Source: Streptomyces aureus (GTDB taxonomy: Bacteria > Actinomycetota > Actinomycetes > Streptomycetales > Streptomycetaceae). From it: DNA of 64,000 nucleotides. Under the pieces are notes generated by a model that did not search any database, was not told the origin of the DNA, and saw only the letters and a list, made by a program, of their open reading frames with translations. The stretch covers positions 186,001-250,000 of the forward strand of contig NZ_KL647040.1 in assembly GCF_000725495.1 (NCBI RefSeq), read 5' to 3'. Below are positions 42,701-54,898 of the stretch, one piece after another (position 1 is the stretch's first letter; each line of letters opens with the position of its first letter). The position numbers were made by a program, and so were the translations under genes.

Positions 42701-42981
42701 TCGTCGGCCTGCTCCCTGTGGACCCGGCCGTCTTCCTCCCCGAGGGCACTCACCTGGTCGCCGACAGCGAGCTGCCCGCACCCCCCGTCCCGATGCTCGG
42801 CCACGTCACCTCCAGCTACCGCAGCGCCGCCCTCGGCCGGACCTTCGCGCTCGCCCTGATCAAGGGCGGCCGTGACCGCATCGGCGAGCGGCTGTACGCC
42901 CCCGTCGGTGACCGGCTGGTCCCGGTGACCGTCGCAAGCCCCGTCCTCTACGACCCCGAGGGAGCCCGTCGCGATGGCTGA
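39724..42981 (+). CDS. soxDA: Sarcosine oxidase delta and alpha subunits in one open frame (SoxDA)
   Basis: 1085 residues without any stop. Residues 1-95 are a full SoxD: zinc ligands 'CPWCG' and 'SHAAGC', with 'ALTDEEWARYLFFRDNPKG'. Residues about 96-148 form a linker without family resemblance. From about 150 follows SoxA: 'LTFTFDGTEYQGLRGDTLASALLANG', 'GRPRGIFSAG', NAD/FAD motif 'VVGAGPAGLAAAAAAARSG' (about 272-290), and a C-terminal GcvT/folate domain ('MDASTLGKIDVQGPDASVFL', 'RAEKGYPIIGQDTDG'). Normally soxD and soxA are separate. Either they are fused, or SoxA is also made from an internal start, ATG 40114 being best. SD AGGGAG precedes 39724. Overlaps soxG by 8 nt. Confidence 0.88.
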   Translation: MLLIPCPWCGPRDEAEFHYGGQAHVPYPEDPSALTDEEWARYLFFRDNPKGPFAERWSHAAGCRRWFNAVRDTATNEILTVYPPGEERPATPGPRPLRSVCAGVLPPVESDHETCSPPTAVHAAEPLQDRMGRGGDGAASISDSAAGQPFRHPTRGRIHRDAPLTFTFDGTEYQGLRGDTLASALLANGVIATGTSIRLGRPRGIFSAGVEEPNAVVQIEAPFPEPMLLATTVELYDGLVASSLSGQGRLTGEPDPARYDAVHAHCDLLVVGAGPAGLAAAAAAARSGARVVLADDQPESGGSLLGTAEHLDWVADVTGQLDNAPEVRVLRRTTVFGHYDDNHLLAVERRTNHLGADAPGYVSRERVWRIRARRVVLATGAHERSLAFADNDRPGVMLAASARTYVNRYGVLPGRHAVVLTTNDSAYAAALDLAAAGVDIAAIVDTRPAPGEWAERARQAGIDVMAGHAVTGTKGGARLTAVTVARYGESGGQREFTADLLLVSGGWNPVAHLFSQSGGTLRYHEELGSFVPDTCRQAVEVAGSASGVLDPAEVLAQGAAAGARAVEAEGFSPRQPSLPPVAARPRPTPAMHVYAVPGAPDSPRFVDLQRDVTVDDLARAAGAGLRSVEHTKRYTTAGTANDQGKTSGVLAGGVVADLLGVDVSALGTTTFRPPYTPVSFAALAGRDRGALSDPVRTTALHEWHVAHGALFENVGQWKRPWYYPRDGEDREAAVLRECAAARDGVALMDASTLGKIDVQGPDASVFLDRLYTNMMSTLKVGMIRYGVMCRPDGMVFDDGTVIRLAQNHFLVTTTTGNAAAVLDWMEEWQQTEWPGLKVHCTSVTEQWATVALVGPRSRDVLGALAPQLAVGKDDFPFMAWRETTVAGIGARVCRISFSGELAYEINVSPWEALTLWQSLHEAGSPYGITPYGTETMHVLRAEKGYPIIGQDTDGTVTPQDLGMGWAVSKKKPDFIGRRSYARADTVRPDRKHLVGLLPVDPAVFLPEGTHLVADSELPAPPVPMLGHVTSSYRSAALGRTFALALIKGGRDRIGERLYAPVGDRLVPVTVASPVLYDPEGARRDG
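40114..40116 (+). other. Candidate internal start codon for SoxA
   Basis: ATG at codon 131 of the soxDA frame, preceded by AGGAC at about 7 nt. Initiation here would give a SoxA of about 955 residues, close to the usual 950-1000, starting some 35 residues before the first conserved SoxA sequence. It would allow separate SoxA even though the soxD frame has no stop. Confidence 0.4.
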
Positions 42982-43576
42982 CACCGCCCTGACCGCCCCG
43001 CTCCGCAGCCCCTTGTCGCAGGTCGCGGAACGCCTGGCCGCCGTGACCCGCACGTCGGGGGGCGCGATCCGGCTGGCCGAACTCCCGTTCCTGGCCCAGG
43101 TCGACGTGCGCCTCGACGCCAAGGGTGCTGCGGCGGACGCCGTCGGACTCGCACTGGGCCTGCGACTTCCCCTCGAACCCAACACGGTCGTGCGCGCCGG
43201 GGAGTCGAACGTGCTGTGGCTCGGCCCGGACGAATGGCTGCTGATCGGTCCGCCCGACAGTGAACGGGACCTGGAGAGCCGTATCCGGGAGGCGGCGGGA
43301 GACGAGCCCGTCTCCGTCACCGACGTCTCCGCCCAGCGCACCACGATCCTCGTGACCGGTCCCCGCGCCCGCGATCTGCTGGCGCACGGCTGCGCGCTGG
43401 ATCTGCATCCGAGGGCCTTCGGCTCCGGCCGCTGCGCCCAGACGACCCTGGGCCGCACGCAGGTCGTCCTGGTCGCCCGGGACGAACCCAGGGCCGGGTT
43501 CTGGGTACTGGTCCGTTCGTCCTTCTCCGGCTATCTGGCGGAGTGGCTGCTGGACGCGGCGACGGAGTACGCCTGA
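42974..43576 (+). CDS. soxG: Sarcosine oxidase subunit gamma
   Basis: 200 residues, ATG 42974 overlapping the end of soxA by 8 nt. 'VRAGESNVLWLGPDEWLLIGPP' and 'VTDVSAQRTTILVTGPRARDLLAHGCALDLHPRAF' are the hallmarks of SoxG, a GcvT-related non-catalytic subunit that completes the alpha-beta-gamma-delta heterotetramer. Last gene of the dmg-sox operon. The following 216 bp up to the SARP stop show only a weak 6-bp hairpin (43688-43703). Confidence 0.94.
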   Translation: MADTALTAPLRSPLSQVAERLAAVTRTSGGAIRLAELPFLAQVDVRLDAKGAAADAVGLALGLRLPLEPNTVVRAGESNVLWLGPDEWLLIGPPDSERDLESRIREAAGDEPVSVTDVSAQRTTILVTGPRARDLLAHGCALDLHPRAFGSGRCAQTTLGRTQVVLVARDEPRAGFWVLVRSSFSGYLAEWLLDAATEYA

Positions 43577-43792
43577 GCGGCCCCGGCGGGGCCCATGCAC
43601 AGCATCCACAGTTCACCCGACCCACACACGCAGATCAGCAAGGTCCCCACCCATAACCACACCAACTACGAACCTGGCCAGCAGTCACGGTAGACACCGT
43701 GGCAGTACGAGGCCCGTGGCCGCGCGAGCGGTGGCCCCCCCCGGGAGCCGAACCGCCCGGGTCGCCGCGTGCCGGGATCCCGCGGTGGTGCC

Positions 43793-46700
43793 TCACGGGC
43801 GGTGGGGGCCGGTCGGGTCTGGCCAGTCGCCGGCCTCCCGGCCCAGCAGTTCGTGCAGCAGCGGGGTCGCGGGCAGCGCGGGGTGGAGGTACACCCGTTC
43901 ACGGCGTTGTTCGATCGCCGCCAGCATCGTCCGGAAGGTCGCTCTCGCCGCCTCGGTGCGCCCGCTGTGCACCTGCGCCTGCCCCAGCAGGCCAAGGTGG
44001 AGGGCATGGCGCAGATACGTCCCGGACCGGCCCAGTTCGGCCAGCGAGGTGTGCATGAGGGCCAGGCCGTCCCCCGGGTCTCCCGCCTGCGCCAGGCTCC
44101 ATCCCTTGACGACGCCCAGCATCGCCTTCCAGTAGAGCAGTCCGTACTCGCCCGAGACCCGGACACCCTCTTCGCTCGAGGCGAGCGCGGTATGGACGTC
44201 ACCCTCCCAGGCTGCCACGACCCCGTCCACGTACAGCGCGAAGGATCGGTCGGAGGGCCTGCTGTCGTGGTCGGTGATGCTCAGCAGTTCCCGCCGACGC
44301 GCATCGGCCGTCTGCCGGTTGCCGAGGAGCCAGTGGGTGAAGGTGTTGTAGGAGCGGCAGGAGACGCGCGGGTCGTGCTGGAAGGTACGTGCCAGCACAT
44401 GGCCCTCGTCGGCCACACGGTCCGCCGTGCCGACGCAGTTCTCCAGTTCGACGAGTGCCTGCGACAGCGATCCGCGCACATGCAGCACGATGCCTTCGCC
44501 GTAGGCCGCGCCGAGTGCCGCCACGGGCTCCCGGGTCTTGCGCGAGATGTCCCGCAGCAGACCGGACAATCGCCGTGAGGTGTCGTAGCGGCCGCTGACC
44601 AGGTTCGCCGCGCACAGCGCCCAGAGCACCGACGGATCCTCGGGAGCCCGCGTGGTCGCGTTCAGGGCGCGACCGTGTGTCAGGGCCGTCTCGGCCTCGC
44701 GGTCTCCGTAGCCGCGCGTGGTGGCGAGTACCTGGCCGAGCTGGATGTGCAGCTTCTGCTCCAGCCGTGCCGTGGCGGGATCGTCCGCGGGCAGGAACCC
44801 GATCAGGTGCTGCGCGCGGCGCAGCCAGATCTCCACCTGCCCGTACGCCATGGACAGCTCGGCGTGTTCCGCGGCGAGCAGCAGCCGGGGCAGCACCTGG
44901 GCGGCGGGCAGCACGCTCCTGGCGTGCCAGCTGTGATGGGCCACCCGCTCCTCGTCGCCCGGCTGCCCGCCCCGGCGTGCGCTCAGCGCCTCGGCGATCC
45001 TGGCGTGCAGGTGGTGGCGTTCCGCCCGGGGCAGTTCGTCGATCAGGGTCTCCTGGACCAGGGCGTGAGCGAAGTGCAGCCGCCCCGGATCATGCGGCTC
45101 CTCCCCGAGCAGACCGGCGGAGAGCGCCGATTCGAGACCGGTGGCGACCGGTTCACCGGGCGTGGCCGTCCGGTGCAGCAGGTCGGCGTCGACCTCGGTG
45201 CCGATGACGGCACACAGCCTGAGCAGTCGCAGCACCGGCTCCGGCAGCGCGGCGAACCGTTGGTGCAGCACCTCGCGAATGCCGGTGGGGATGTGCGCCA
45301 GGAGCGTGTCCGCCGCGCCTGGGCACAAGAGTCTGCGCGGGTCGCCCACGAGGGAGAGGAACTGCATCACGAAGTACGCGTTGCCTTGGCTGCGCCGGTG
45401 CAGTACCTCGACGACGTTCGGGTCCACACCGGCCCCCGCATGGGCTTCGACAAGGTCGGCGATGCCGTGCAGGGAGAGCCCGCCCAGCCGCAGCGTCTCG
45501 GTTCTGGGCCCGCGCAACACGTCGGAGACGATCCGGCGCAGCGTCCCGTCCGCTTCGGCCTCGAACTCCCGGGCCGTGAAGACGATCCCGAGCGGGTGGC
45601 CCTGGCACCGGGTGCGCAGCAGCCTGAGGAGGTCGAGGGAGGCGGTGTCCGCCCATTGCAGATCTTCGAGGAGCAGCACGAGCGGGCGTCGCCCGGCGAG
45701 ATCGAGCAGCACCTCGCAGACGGCGTCATGGGTGAGGAAGAAGTCCTGGGGCCCGTTGGCGGGCACGTCGGGGTCTCCGGTCCGGGCTGTCGACCGTTCG
45801 GGTATGAGCGGGGCGAGGAGGGCGTCGTACGGTTGTGTCGCCTCACGGAAGGCGTCTGCCCGGGTGGCGGACAGCCGCCGCAGGACCTGGGTCCACATCC
45901 AGTAGGCCGGGACGCCCTCATCGGGGAAGCAGTGGCTCCAGACGACCTCCAGCCCGGTGCCCTCCTGCTGCGTCTCCACTTTCTCGAGACGTGCGGCGAG
46001 TTCGAGCAGCAGGCGGGTCTTTCCGACGCCAGGGGGCCCGAGGACGCCAGCCGCGTGGCCGTGGCCCACGGCGGCGCCGGCGGCAGCGGCCGTCAGGCGG
46101 TCGAGTTCCTGGCCGCGGCCGACGAACGGTGACGGGGTGGCCGTCCGCCCCGACTCGGGTTCCGGGGACGGGTCGGCCTTCGGGGAAGATGCCGGCTCGT
46201 GCGCCGGCGAGGGTAAGACTCGGCGGCGTGCTCTTCGGTCCTGTGCGCCGTCGCCGTCCGTCCGTGCCCCGGGCGCTTGATCGGCCCGGGCCTTCGGCCG
46301 CGCCTCGGCCCTCGTGTTCCCGTCGCGTCCGACGGCCGATGGAGAGCCGCTTGCCGAGGGGGCGTCGTCGGTCGCCACCCGATTGACGTGCTCGTGATCG
46401 GTGGCGGCCGTGCTGCCGTCCTCGGAGCCGCCGGAGCCTGCCGGGCCCCGTGACGCGGCGACCGTGGTCGTGTCCCTCGCAGGCGGCGCGGTGGAGGGGC
46501 CCGTGGGCGCAAGCGGTGCGGGAGGGAGTTTCCCGGACGGAGCGCTCGCTCCCGGCTCCTGGCGCACTATCAGGTCTCTGACCTGGCGCAGTTCGGGAGA
46601 GATGTCGACGCCGAACTCCTTGGCCAGATGGCTGCGCGTCCGCTCGTACACCTCCAGCGCCTCGGCCTGTCGGCCGAGGCGGGACAGTGCTGTCATGTGG

Positions 46701-47356
46701 TGGCCGACCAGTCGCTCGCGTGTGGGATGACGGCGCGCTTCCCCGTCCAGATCGGCGGCGACGTCCTCGGCCGCGCCGAGAGTCAGCCGTGCTTCCGCAC
46801 GGGATTCCACGGCGGTGAGCCGGATCTGTTCGAGTCGGGCGCACTCGTCGCGAAGCGGTGGATGGTTGTCGAACTCCGCGTACGGCGAGCCGCGCCACAG
46901 TCGGAGGGCCTCGGTGAGCCGGGCCTGCGCGGTAGGCGGATCGTTCTGCTTGAACAGCCGTCGTCCGTCCGAGACCAGACGCTCGAAGCGGCCGGCATCC
47001 ACCTGCTCGGGGTCGAGGTCGAGTACGTAGCCGGGTGTCCTGTGACGCAGCACCGAGGGGCGGCCGGGTCCCGCCGCCGGGTGCAGTGACCGGCGCAGAT
47101 GGGATATGTGGCTCTGTAGCGTGGCGACGGCGTGCCGGGGTGCTCCGTCACTCCACAGTTCCTCCACGAGCAGTTCGGTGGGTACTACGCGGCCCAGTCG
47201 GACGAGCAGCAGGGCTAGCAGGGTCCGTCGACGCGGCGGGCCGAGAGGGAGGTCGTGTCCGTCGAGGTGCGCCGCCATGGGTCCCAGGACGCTCAGAAAG
47301 GGACGGCCCTGGCTGGTGTCCACGGGGGACCCGTTGGTGGTGGGGGGTAAAGGCAT
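43793..47356 (-). CDS. Large SARP family regulator (PimR-like SARP-LAL)
   Basis: 1187 residues, ATG 47356. N-terminal OmpR-type DNA-binding domain (about 20-105) and BTAD (about 113-258), as in AfsR/SARP activators. A Pro/Ala/Gly/Ser-rich disordered linker (about 270-405) follows, then an AAA/NACHT-like ATPase with Walker A 'GPPGVGKTRL' (about 440) and Walker B 'LVLLLEDLQWAD' (about 560), and helical repeats to the end. There is no LuxR HTH at the C-terminus. Size and layout equal PimR of the pimaricin cluster. It very probably activates the cholesterol oxidase, PAS-LuxR and PKS genes that follow; it is transcribed away from them. Confidence 0.9.
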   Translation of the reverse strand: MPLPPTTNGSPVDTSQGRPFLSVLGPMAAHLDGHDLPLGPPRRRTLLALLLVRLGRVVPTELLVEELWSDGAPRHAVATLQSHISHLRRSLHPAAGPGRPSVLRHRTPGYVLDLDPEQVDAGRFERLVSDGRRLFKQNDPPTAQARLTEALRLWRGSPYAEFDNHPPLRDECARLEQIRLTAVESRAEARLTLGAAEDVAADLDGEARRHPTRERLVGHHMTALSRLGRQAEALEVYERTRSHLAKEFGVDISPELRQVRDLIVRQEPGASAPSGKLPPAPLAPTGPSTAPPARDTTTVAASRGPAGSGGSEDGSTAATDHEHVNRVATDDAPSASGSPSAVGRDGNTRAEARPKARADQAPGARTDGDGAQDRRARRRVLPSPAHEPASSPKADPSPEPESGRTATPSPFVGRGQELDRLTAAAAGAAVGHGHAAGVLGPPGVGKTRLLLELAARLEKVETQQEGTGLEVVWSHCFPDEGVPAYWMWTQVLRRLSATRADAFREATQPYDALLAPLIPERSTARTGDPDVPANGPQDFFLTHDAVCEVLLDLAGRRPLVLLLEDLQWADTASLDLLRLLRTRCQGHPLGIVFTAREFEAEADGTLRRIVSDVLRGPRTETLRLGGLSLHGIADLVEAHAGAGVDPNVVEVLHRRSQGNAYFVMQFLSLVGDPRRLLCPGAADTLLAHIPTGIREVLHQRFAALPEPVLRLLRLCAVIGTEVDADLLHRTATPGEPVATGLESALSAGLLGEEPHDPGRLHFAHALVQETLIDELPRAERHHLHARIAEALSARRGGQPGDEERVAHHSWHARSVLPAAQVLPRLLLAAEHAELSMAYGQVEIWLRRAQHLIGFLPADDPATARLEQKLHIQLGQVLATTRGYGDREAETALTHGRALNATTRAPEDPSVLWALCAANLVSGRYDTSRRLSGLLRDISRKTREPVAALGAAYGEGIVLHVRGSLSQALVELENCVGTADRVADEGHVLARTFQHDPRVSCRSYNTFTHWLLGNRQTADARRRELLSITDHDSRPSDRSFALYVDGVVAAWEGDVHTALASSEEGVRVSGEYGLLYWKAMLGVVKGWSLAQAGDPGDGLALMHTSLAELGRSGTYLRHALHLGLLGQAQVHSGRTEAARATFRTMLAAIEQRRERVYLHPALPATPLLHELLGREAGDWPDPTGPHRP

Positions 47357-50715
<3,359 letters not shown>

Positions 50716-50720
50716 GGGGA

Positions 50721-50773
50721 CGACACGAAGCGGAGCCGCCCGGTGGTCTGTCGGGCGGCTCCGCTTCGTGTCG
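50721..50773. terminator. Bidirectional terminator, 22-bp perfect stem
   Basis: Arms 50721-50742 and 50752-50773 are exact complements with a 9-nt loop. The hairpin begins 6 nt after the stop of PAS-LuxR 1 and ends 23 nt before the stop of the convergent PAS-LuxR 2 gene, so it serves both. Confidence 0.85.
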
Positions 50774-50796
50774 GATCAGGGTCTCAGCCGGACTCG

Positions 50797-51501
50797 TCAG
50801 GGGCTTTTGACGTACTCGGGATGCACCCGGGGCGGCCAAGTGCCGCTGTTCAGGATGCCCAGCGTGTAGGCGCGGGAGACGAGCGCCGGCCGGTTGGGCA
50901 CGTCCAGCTTTCGCAACATGGCGCTGACGTGGTACTCGATGCCCTTGCAGCTCAGGTGCAGCCGACCGGCCAACTGCACGGTGGAGGCACCGGCGGCGAC
51001 CTTCTCCAGGATGCTGGCCTCCGTCTCGCTCAGGAGGGTCGACCGGACACCGCCCGGCGGGTGTTCGGGGGTCGGGGGGTCGACCTGGACCAGTACGAGG
51101 AGCGGGCTGTCGGCGCGGCCGTCGGTCCGCGTCCGCAAGGCCGTGAGATTGCCCCCCACCGCGTTCTTCGGACGCGGCAACTTGACGTACTCGGTGAGAC
51201 GGCCGGTGCGGCCGAGACGGAGCTGATCGAAACCGACCCGTAGCCGGGAGCGGCTGTCAGGGTGGACAAGGTCGGCGAACGCGATGTCACTGACCTCGGA
51301 GGAATTGCGGTTCAGGAGGGCGAGCATGGCGTCGTTCGCCCGCCGGATCCGGCTGTGCGGGTCCAGCGCCGCCATTCCGACTCCGGAACGCTCGAAAAGG
51401 GAACGGAACATGGCCGCCGACCGGGCCGGTGTCCGTTGGTGAAAAGAGTGATTGATTTCGACCCGCGGGTGTTCCGTCGGGCAATTTAATGCATCTGACA
51501 T
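50797..51501 (-). CDS. PAS-LuxR regulator 2 (PimM-like)
   Basis: 234 residues, ATG 51501 with GAGGAA upstream. PAS domain (about 28-135: 'FRSLFERSGVGMAALDPHSRIRRANDAML') and LuxR HTH (about 163-222: 'LLSETEASILEKVAAGASTVQLAGRLHLSCKGIEYHVSAMLRKL' type), ending 'WPPRVHPEYV', very like PimM. It is convergent with PAS-LuxR 1 and divergent from the P450. It is the better candidate for the PimM orthologue and so for binding the CTAGGGA-type sites found nearby. Confidence 0.9.
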   Translation of the reverse strand: MSDALNCPTEHPRVEINHSFHQRTPARSAAMFRSLFERSGVGMAALDPHSRIRRANDAMLALLNRNSSEVSDIAFADLVHPDSRSRLRVGFDQLRLGRTGRLTEYVKLPRPKNAVGGNLTALRTRTDGRADSPLLVLVQVDPPTPEHPPGGVRSTLLSETEASILEKVAAGASTVQLAGRLHLSCKGIEYHVSAMLRKLDVPNRPALVSRAYTLGILNSGTWPPRVHPEYVKSP

Positions 51502-51752
51502 GAAGTTCCTCGTAGGAAGTCGTCAGGTGACCACGCCAGTCGCTTCTGCCGGTCTGGTCCATATCACCCAGAGCCCCGGTGCGCGAGGTGACAGACGAAG
51601 TGTCAGTGTCGGACATAAGTCGTCGAAAATCAGATCCAGCCCGGTTGCTTCTTGTATCAAAGGCTAGTTGCACGTTTATCCACGAGGCAACTCGACGTGA
51701 TGAGTGTCACGGCTCCCGACCGATGTCTTCGCGTCGAATTTCGGTCGGCTGT

Positions 51753-51768
51753 CTAGGGATTTCCGGCC
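51753..51768 (+). promoter_or_regulatory. PimM-like operator upstream of the P450
   Basis: CTAGGGATTTCCGGCC agrees with the PimM consensus CTVGGGAWWTCCCBAG at 13 of 16 positions, including the whole left half. It ends 57 nt before the chosen P450 start, where an activator overlapping the -35 would sit. Confidence 0.65.
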
Positions 51769-51825
51769 GGGGACCTCGTGAGAATGTCCGGTGCTACCGA
51801 CCTTCATGCGGAGAGGCTGCGAGCC

Positions 51826-52986
51826 ATGACCATGGCCGAAAAAGACATTCCCTCGATGGCGTCCCTGACCGCCCCCCTGCTCGGCATCAACGAGGAATTG
51901 CGGGCGATGCAGGCGGAACGGCCCATCTGGAAGGTCAGGACCTACACCGGTGACGAGGCCTGGCTGGTCATGGGTGCTTCCGAGATCAAGCGGCTGCTCG
52001 TCGACAAGAGGCTGGGCCGTTCGCATCCCGACCCGGCCAACGCGCCGAAATACGCCCCGAGTCCGGTCTTCGAGCAGATCATGGCCGAGTTCGAACGTCA
52101 TACCGAGATCCGGGCGTTGCTCACGCCGTACTTCTCCCGCACGTCCATGCGGATGCTGCAGCCCAAGGTCGAGGCGACCGTGGTGGAACTGGTCGAGACG
52201 ATGCTGGCCGGCGAGTCCCCGGCGGAACTGCAGAAGGTGCTGGCGCGTCCGTTGGCCATGCGCGTGCTGTGCGAACTCGTCGGCATCCCCGTGGCCGACG
52301 AGGAACTGGTCGGCCGACTTCTGCACCGGATGGCCGGCCTCGGCGCCGCCGACGGCGACGCCACCCTCGACGCCTACCTGGCCGGGATCGCGGCGCAGAG
52401 GCGGGCCGAACCGCGCGAGGACATGATGTCCGGACTGGTCGCCGCGGGACAGACCGATGAGCGGGCGGCGACGCTGGTCGCGATGCTGCTGTTCGCCGGC
52501 GGCGAGAGCGTCGCCACGCACATCGGGTTCGGCGTGGCCCGGCTGGCCACCGACGACGCGCTGCGCGAGGCGCTGAGCCGCGATCCCGCGCTGGTCGAGC
52601 CGGTGGTCGAGGAGATGCTGCGCACCGCGAGTCACGGTGGAGGGGCCCAACCCCATTACGCCAACGCGGACATCGAGATCGCGGGGGTGACCATCCGGGC
52701 CGGAGACCTCGTGCTGCCGGACTTCGCGCTGGCCAACTTCGACGCACGGGCCTTCGAGAACCCGGAGGTCGTCGACCTCACGCGCAGCCCGAACCATCAC
52801 CTGGCGTTCGCGCACGGAAGCTGGCACTGTCTCGGCGCGCCCCTGGCTCGGATGGAGCTGCGGACGGTCTACACGACGCTGGTCGAGCGAGCGCCCTCCC
52901 TCCGTCTCGCGGTGCCGCTCGACGAGCTGAACCGCGAGACGGACCGGCTGTTCTCGACCATGCCCGAGTTGAGCATCACCTGGTGA
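51826..52986 (+). CDS. Cytochrome P450 of the polyketide cluster
   Basis: 386 residues. I-helix 'FAGGESVATH' (A-G-x-E-S), ExxR 'EEML R' within 'VVEEMLRTAS', and heme ligand Cys in 'FAHGSWHCLGAPLARME'. The residue two before the Cys is Trp instead of the usual His. Bacterial class I P450, so it needs a ferredoxin not seen here. It probably hydroxylates or epoxidises the macrolide. Start ATG 51826 has GGAGAGG 9 nt upstream and leaves room for the operator; GTG 51778 and ATG 51784 are alternatives. Its end overlaps the convergent ABC gene by 11 bp. Confidence 0.92.
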   Translation: MTMAEKDIPSMASLTAPLLGINEELRAMQAERPIWKVRTYTGDEAWLVMGASEIKRLLVDKRLGRSHPDPANAPKYAPSPVFEQIMAEFERHTEIRALLTPYFSRTSMRMLQPKVEATVVELVETMLAGESPAELQKVLARPLAMRVLCELVGIPVADEELVGRLLHRMAGLGAADGDATLDAYLAGIAAQRRAEPREDMMSGLVAAGQTDERAATLVAMLLFAGGESVATHIGFGVARLATDDALREALSRDPALVEPVVEEMLRTASHGGGAQPHYANADIEIAGVTIRAGDLVLPDFALANFDARAFENPEVVDLTRSPNHHLAFAHGSWHCLGAPLARMELRTVYTTLVERAPSLRLAVPLDELNRETDRLFSTMPELSITW

Positions 52987-54898
52987 GACCGCTCTGTCGG
53001 GAAGCACCCCTTCGGGTGCCTCCCGATATCGCCTCGAACTGAGCCGTGTACAGGCGGGCGTAGGCGCCATTGACGGCGAGGAGTTGCTCGTGCCTGCCCT
53101 GCTCGACGATCCGGCCCCCGTTCATGACGAGGATCAGGTCGGCGTCACGGATGGTGGACAGCCGGTGCGCGATCACGAAGCTGGTACGGCCCCGGCGCAG
53201 TCGTGCCATGGCCTGCTGCACCAGCAGTTCGCTGCGGGTGTCCACCGAGCTGGTCGCTTCGTCGAGGATCAGCACGGACGGCGAGGCGAGGAACGCCCGT
53301 GCCACGGTGATGAGCTGCCTCTCGCCGGCGCTGATGCCCGCCGCCTCGTCGAGCACGGTGTCGTAACCCTGAGGAAGCGTCCTCAAGAAGTGGTCCACCC
53401 GCATGGCCCTGGCCGCGGCGACGATCTCCTCCCGCGTCGCCTCCGGGCGTCCGTACGCGATGTTCTCCGCCACCGTTCCCTCGAACAACCACGTGTCCTG
53501 GAGCACCAGCCCCATGCGCGAGCGGAGGGATTCGCGGCTCATCGTCGCGATGTCCACGCCGTCGAGCAGGATCCGTCCGGCATCGGGTTCGTAGAAGCGC
53601 ATCAGGAGGTTGGCGAGTGTCGTCTTGCCCGCACCGGTCGGCCCCACGATCGCGACCGTGGTCCCCGGCGACACCGACAAGAAGAAGGTCTCGATCAGCG
53701 GACGGCTCTGTCGGTAGCGGAAGCTGACGTCCTGGAACTCGACGTGCCCGGACACGGTGGCCAGCGAGGCCGGTTCGGCGGGTTCGGCGGACTGCTCGTC
53801 GGCGTCGAGGAAGGCGAAGACGCGTTCGGCCGAGACCAGGCCGGACTGGAGCTTTCCGACGACGGAGCCGATCTGGCCGGCCTGGTTGCTGAACTGGTGG
53901 GTGTACTGGAGGAAGGCCTGCACCTCGCCGAGGGACAACGCGCCCGAGGCGACCCGCAGCACGCCGATGACGGACACGGCGACGTAGTTCAGGTTCGACA
54001 CGAAGCCCAGCGCGGGTTCGAGGGCCGCCGCGAGAAACTGCGCGGCCGAGCCCGCCCGGTACGCCTTTTCGTTGTGCTCGTCGAACTCCGCCTCGCTGTG
54101 GGCCTGGCGTCCGAAGACCCGTACCAGCGCGTGTCCGGTGTACATGTCCTCGACGTGCGTGGCCAGGGCGCCGGTCGCGTCCCACTGCTCGGCGAACCGT
54201 GGCCGTGCCCGGGCACTCAGCTTCGCCGCGATCAGGGCGCACACCGGGAGGCTCGCCAGCAGCAGGGACGCCAGCAGCGGCGAGATCACGAACATCACCG
54301 CGGTGAGGCCGCTCGCGTACAACACGGCGGTGCCCAGCTGACTGAACGTCTGCTGGAGCACCTGTTGCAGATTGTCGACATCGTTGGTGACGCGGTTCAG
54401 CAGCTCGCCGCGCGGCTGCCCGTCGAAGTAGGAGAGGGGCAGCCGGGCCAGTTTCGCCTCCGCCCGGGTCCTGACGTCCCGGGCGATCGCCTGGACGACG
54501 TTCGCCGCGATGCGCTCCTGCACGAAGTTGGCGGCCGACCCGGCCGCGTAGAGGGCCAGCGCCGTCGACAACACCGCCGCCACCGCCGCGAAGTCGATGC
54601 CGTGACCGGGTGTGAAGTCGACCGTGTCGTAGACGGAGGCGAGGGTTCCGTGGCCCTGCGCGCGGAGCCGGTCCAGTGCCTGCTCCTTGGTGAGGCCGGC
54701 CGGCAGTGCCTGACCGGCCACGCCGGCGACGATCAGGTTGGTGGCGTGCCCGAGGCGGAGCGGGGCGGTGATGTTCACCACGACCCCGGCGAGGCTCACC
54801 AGAACGGTGACGGCGAGGACCCTCCGGTGCGGGCGCATCAGCCGCGCGATCGCCCGCAGGGTTCCCTTCGGGTCCGCGGCCTGCTTCTTCTCGGTCAC
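52976..54898 (-). CDS. ABC exporter half-transporter, catalytic-site subunit
   Basis: 640 residues: ABC transmembrane domain (six helices, about 25-345) and nucleotide-binding domain (about 385-620). Walker A 'VGPTGAGKTTL', signature 'ISAGERQ' (degenerate; canonical LSGGQ), Walker B 'VLILDEATSS' with intact Glu, and H-loop 'VIAHRLSTI'. An unusual insert of about 30 residues after the first helix lies outside the membrane. It pairs with the next subunit (4-nt overlap, ATGA) to export a product, as PimA/PimB do for pimaricin. Confidence 0.9.
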   Translation of the reverse strand: MTEKKQAADPKGTLRAIARLMRPHRRVLAVTVLVSLAGVVVNITAPLRLGHATNLIVAGVAGQALPAGLTKEQALDRLRAQGHGTLASVYDTVDFTPGHGIDFAAVAAVLSTALALYAAGSAANFVQERIAANVVQAIARDVRTRAEAKLARLPLSYFDGQPRGELLNRVTNDVDNLQQVLQQTFSQLGTAVLYASGLTAVMFVISPLLASLLLASLPVCALIAAKLSARARPRFAEQWDATGALATHVEDMYTGHALVRVFGRQAHSEAEFDEHNEKAYRAGSAAQFLAAALEPALGFVSNLNYVAVSVIGVLRVASGALSLGEVQAFLQYTHQFSNQAGQIGSVVGKLQSGLVSAERVFAFLDADEQSAEPAEPASLATVSGHVEFQDVSFRYRQSRPLIETFFLSVSPGTTVAIVGPTGAGKTTLANLLMRFYEPDAGRILLDGVDIATMSRESLRSRMGLVLQDTWLFEGTVAENIAYGRPEATREEIVAAARAMRVDHFLRTLPQGYDTVLDEAAGISAGERQLITVARAFLASPSVLILDEATSSVDTRSELLVQQAMARLRRGRTSFVIAHRLSTIRDADLILVMNGGRIVEQGRHEQLLAVNGAYARLYTAQFEAISGGTRRGASRQSGLTR

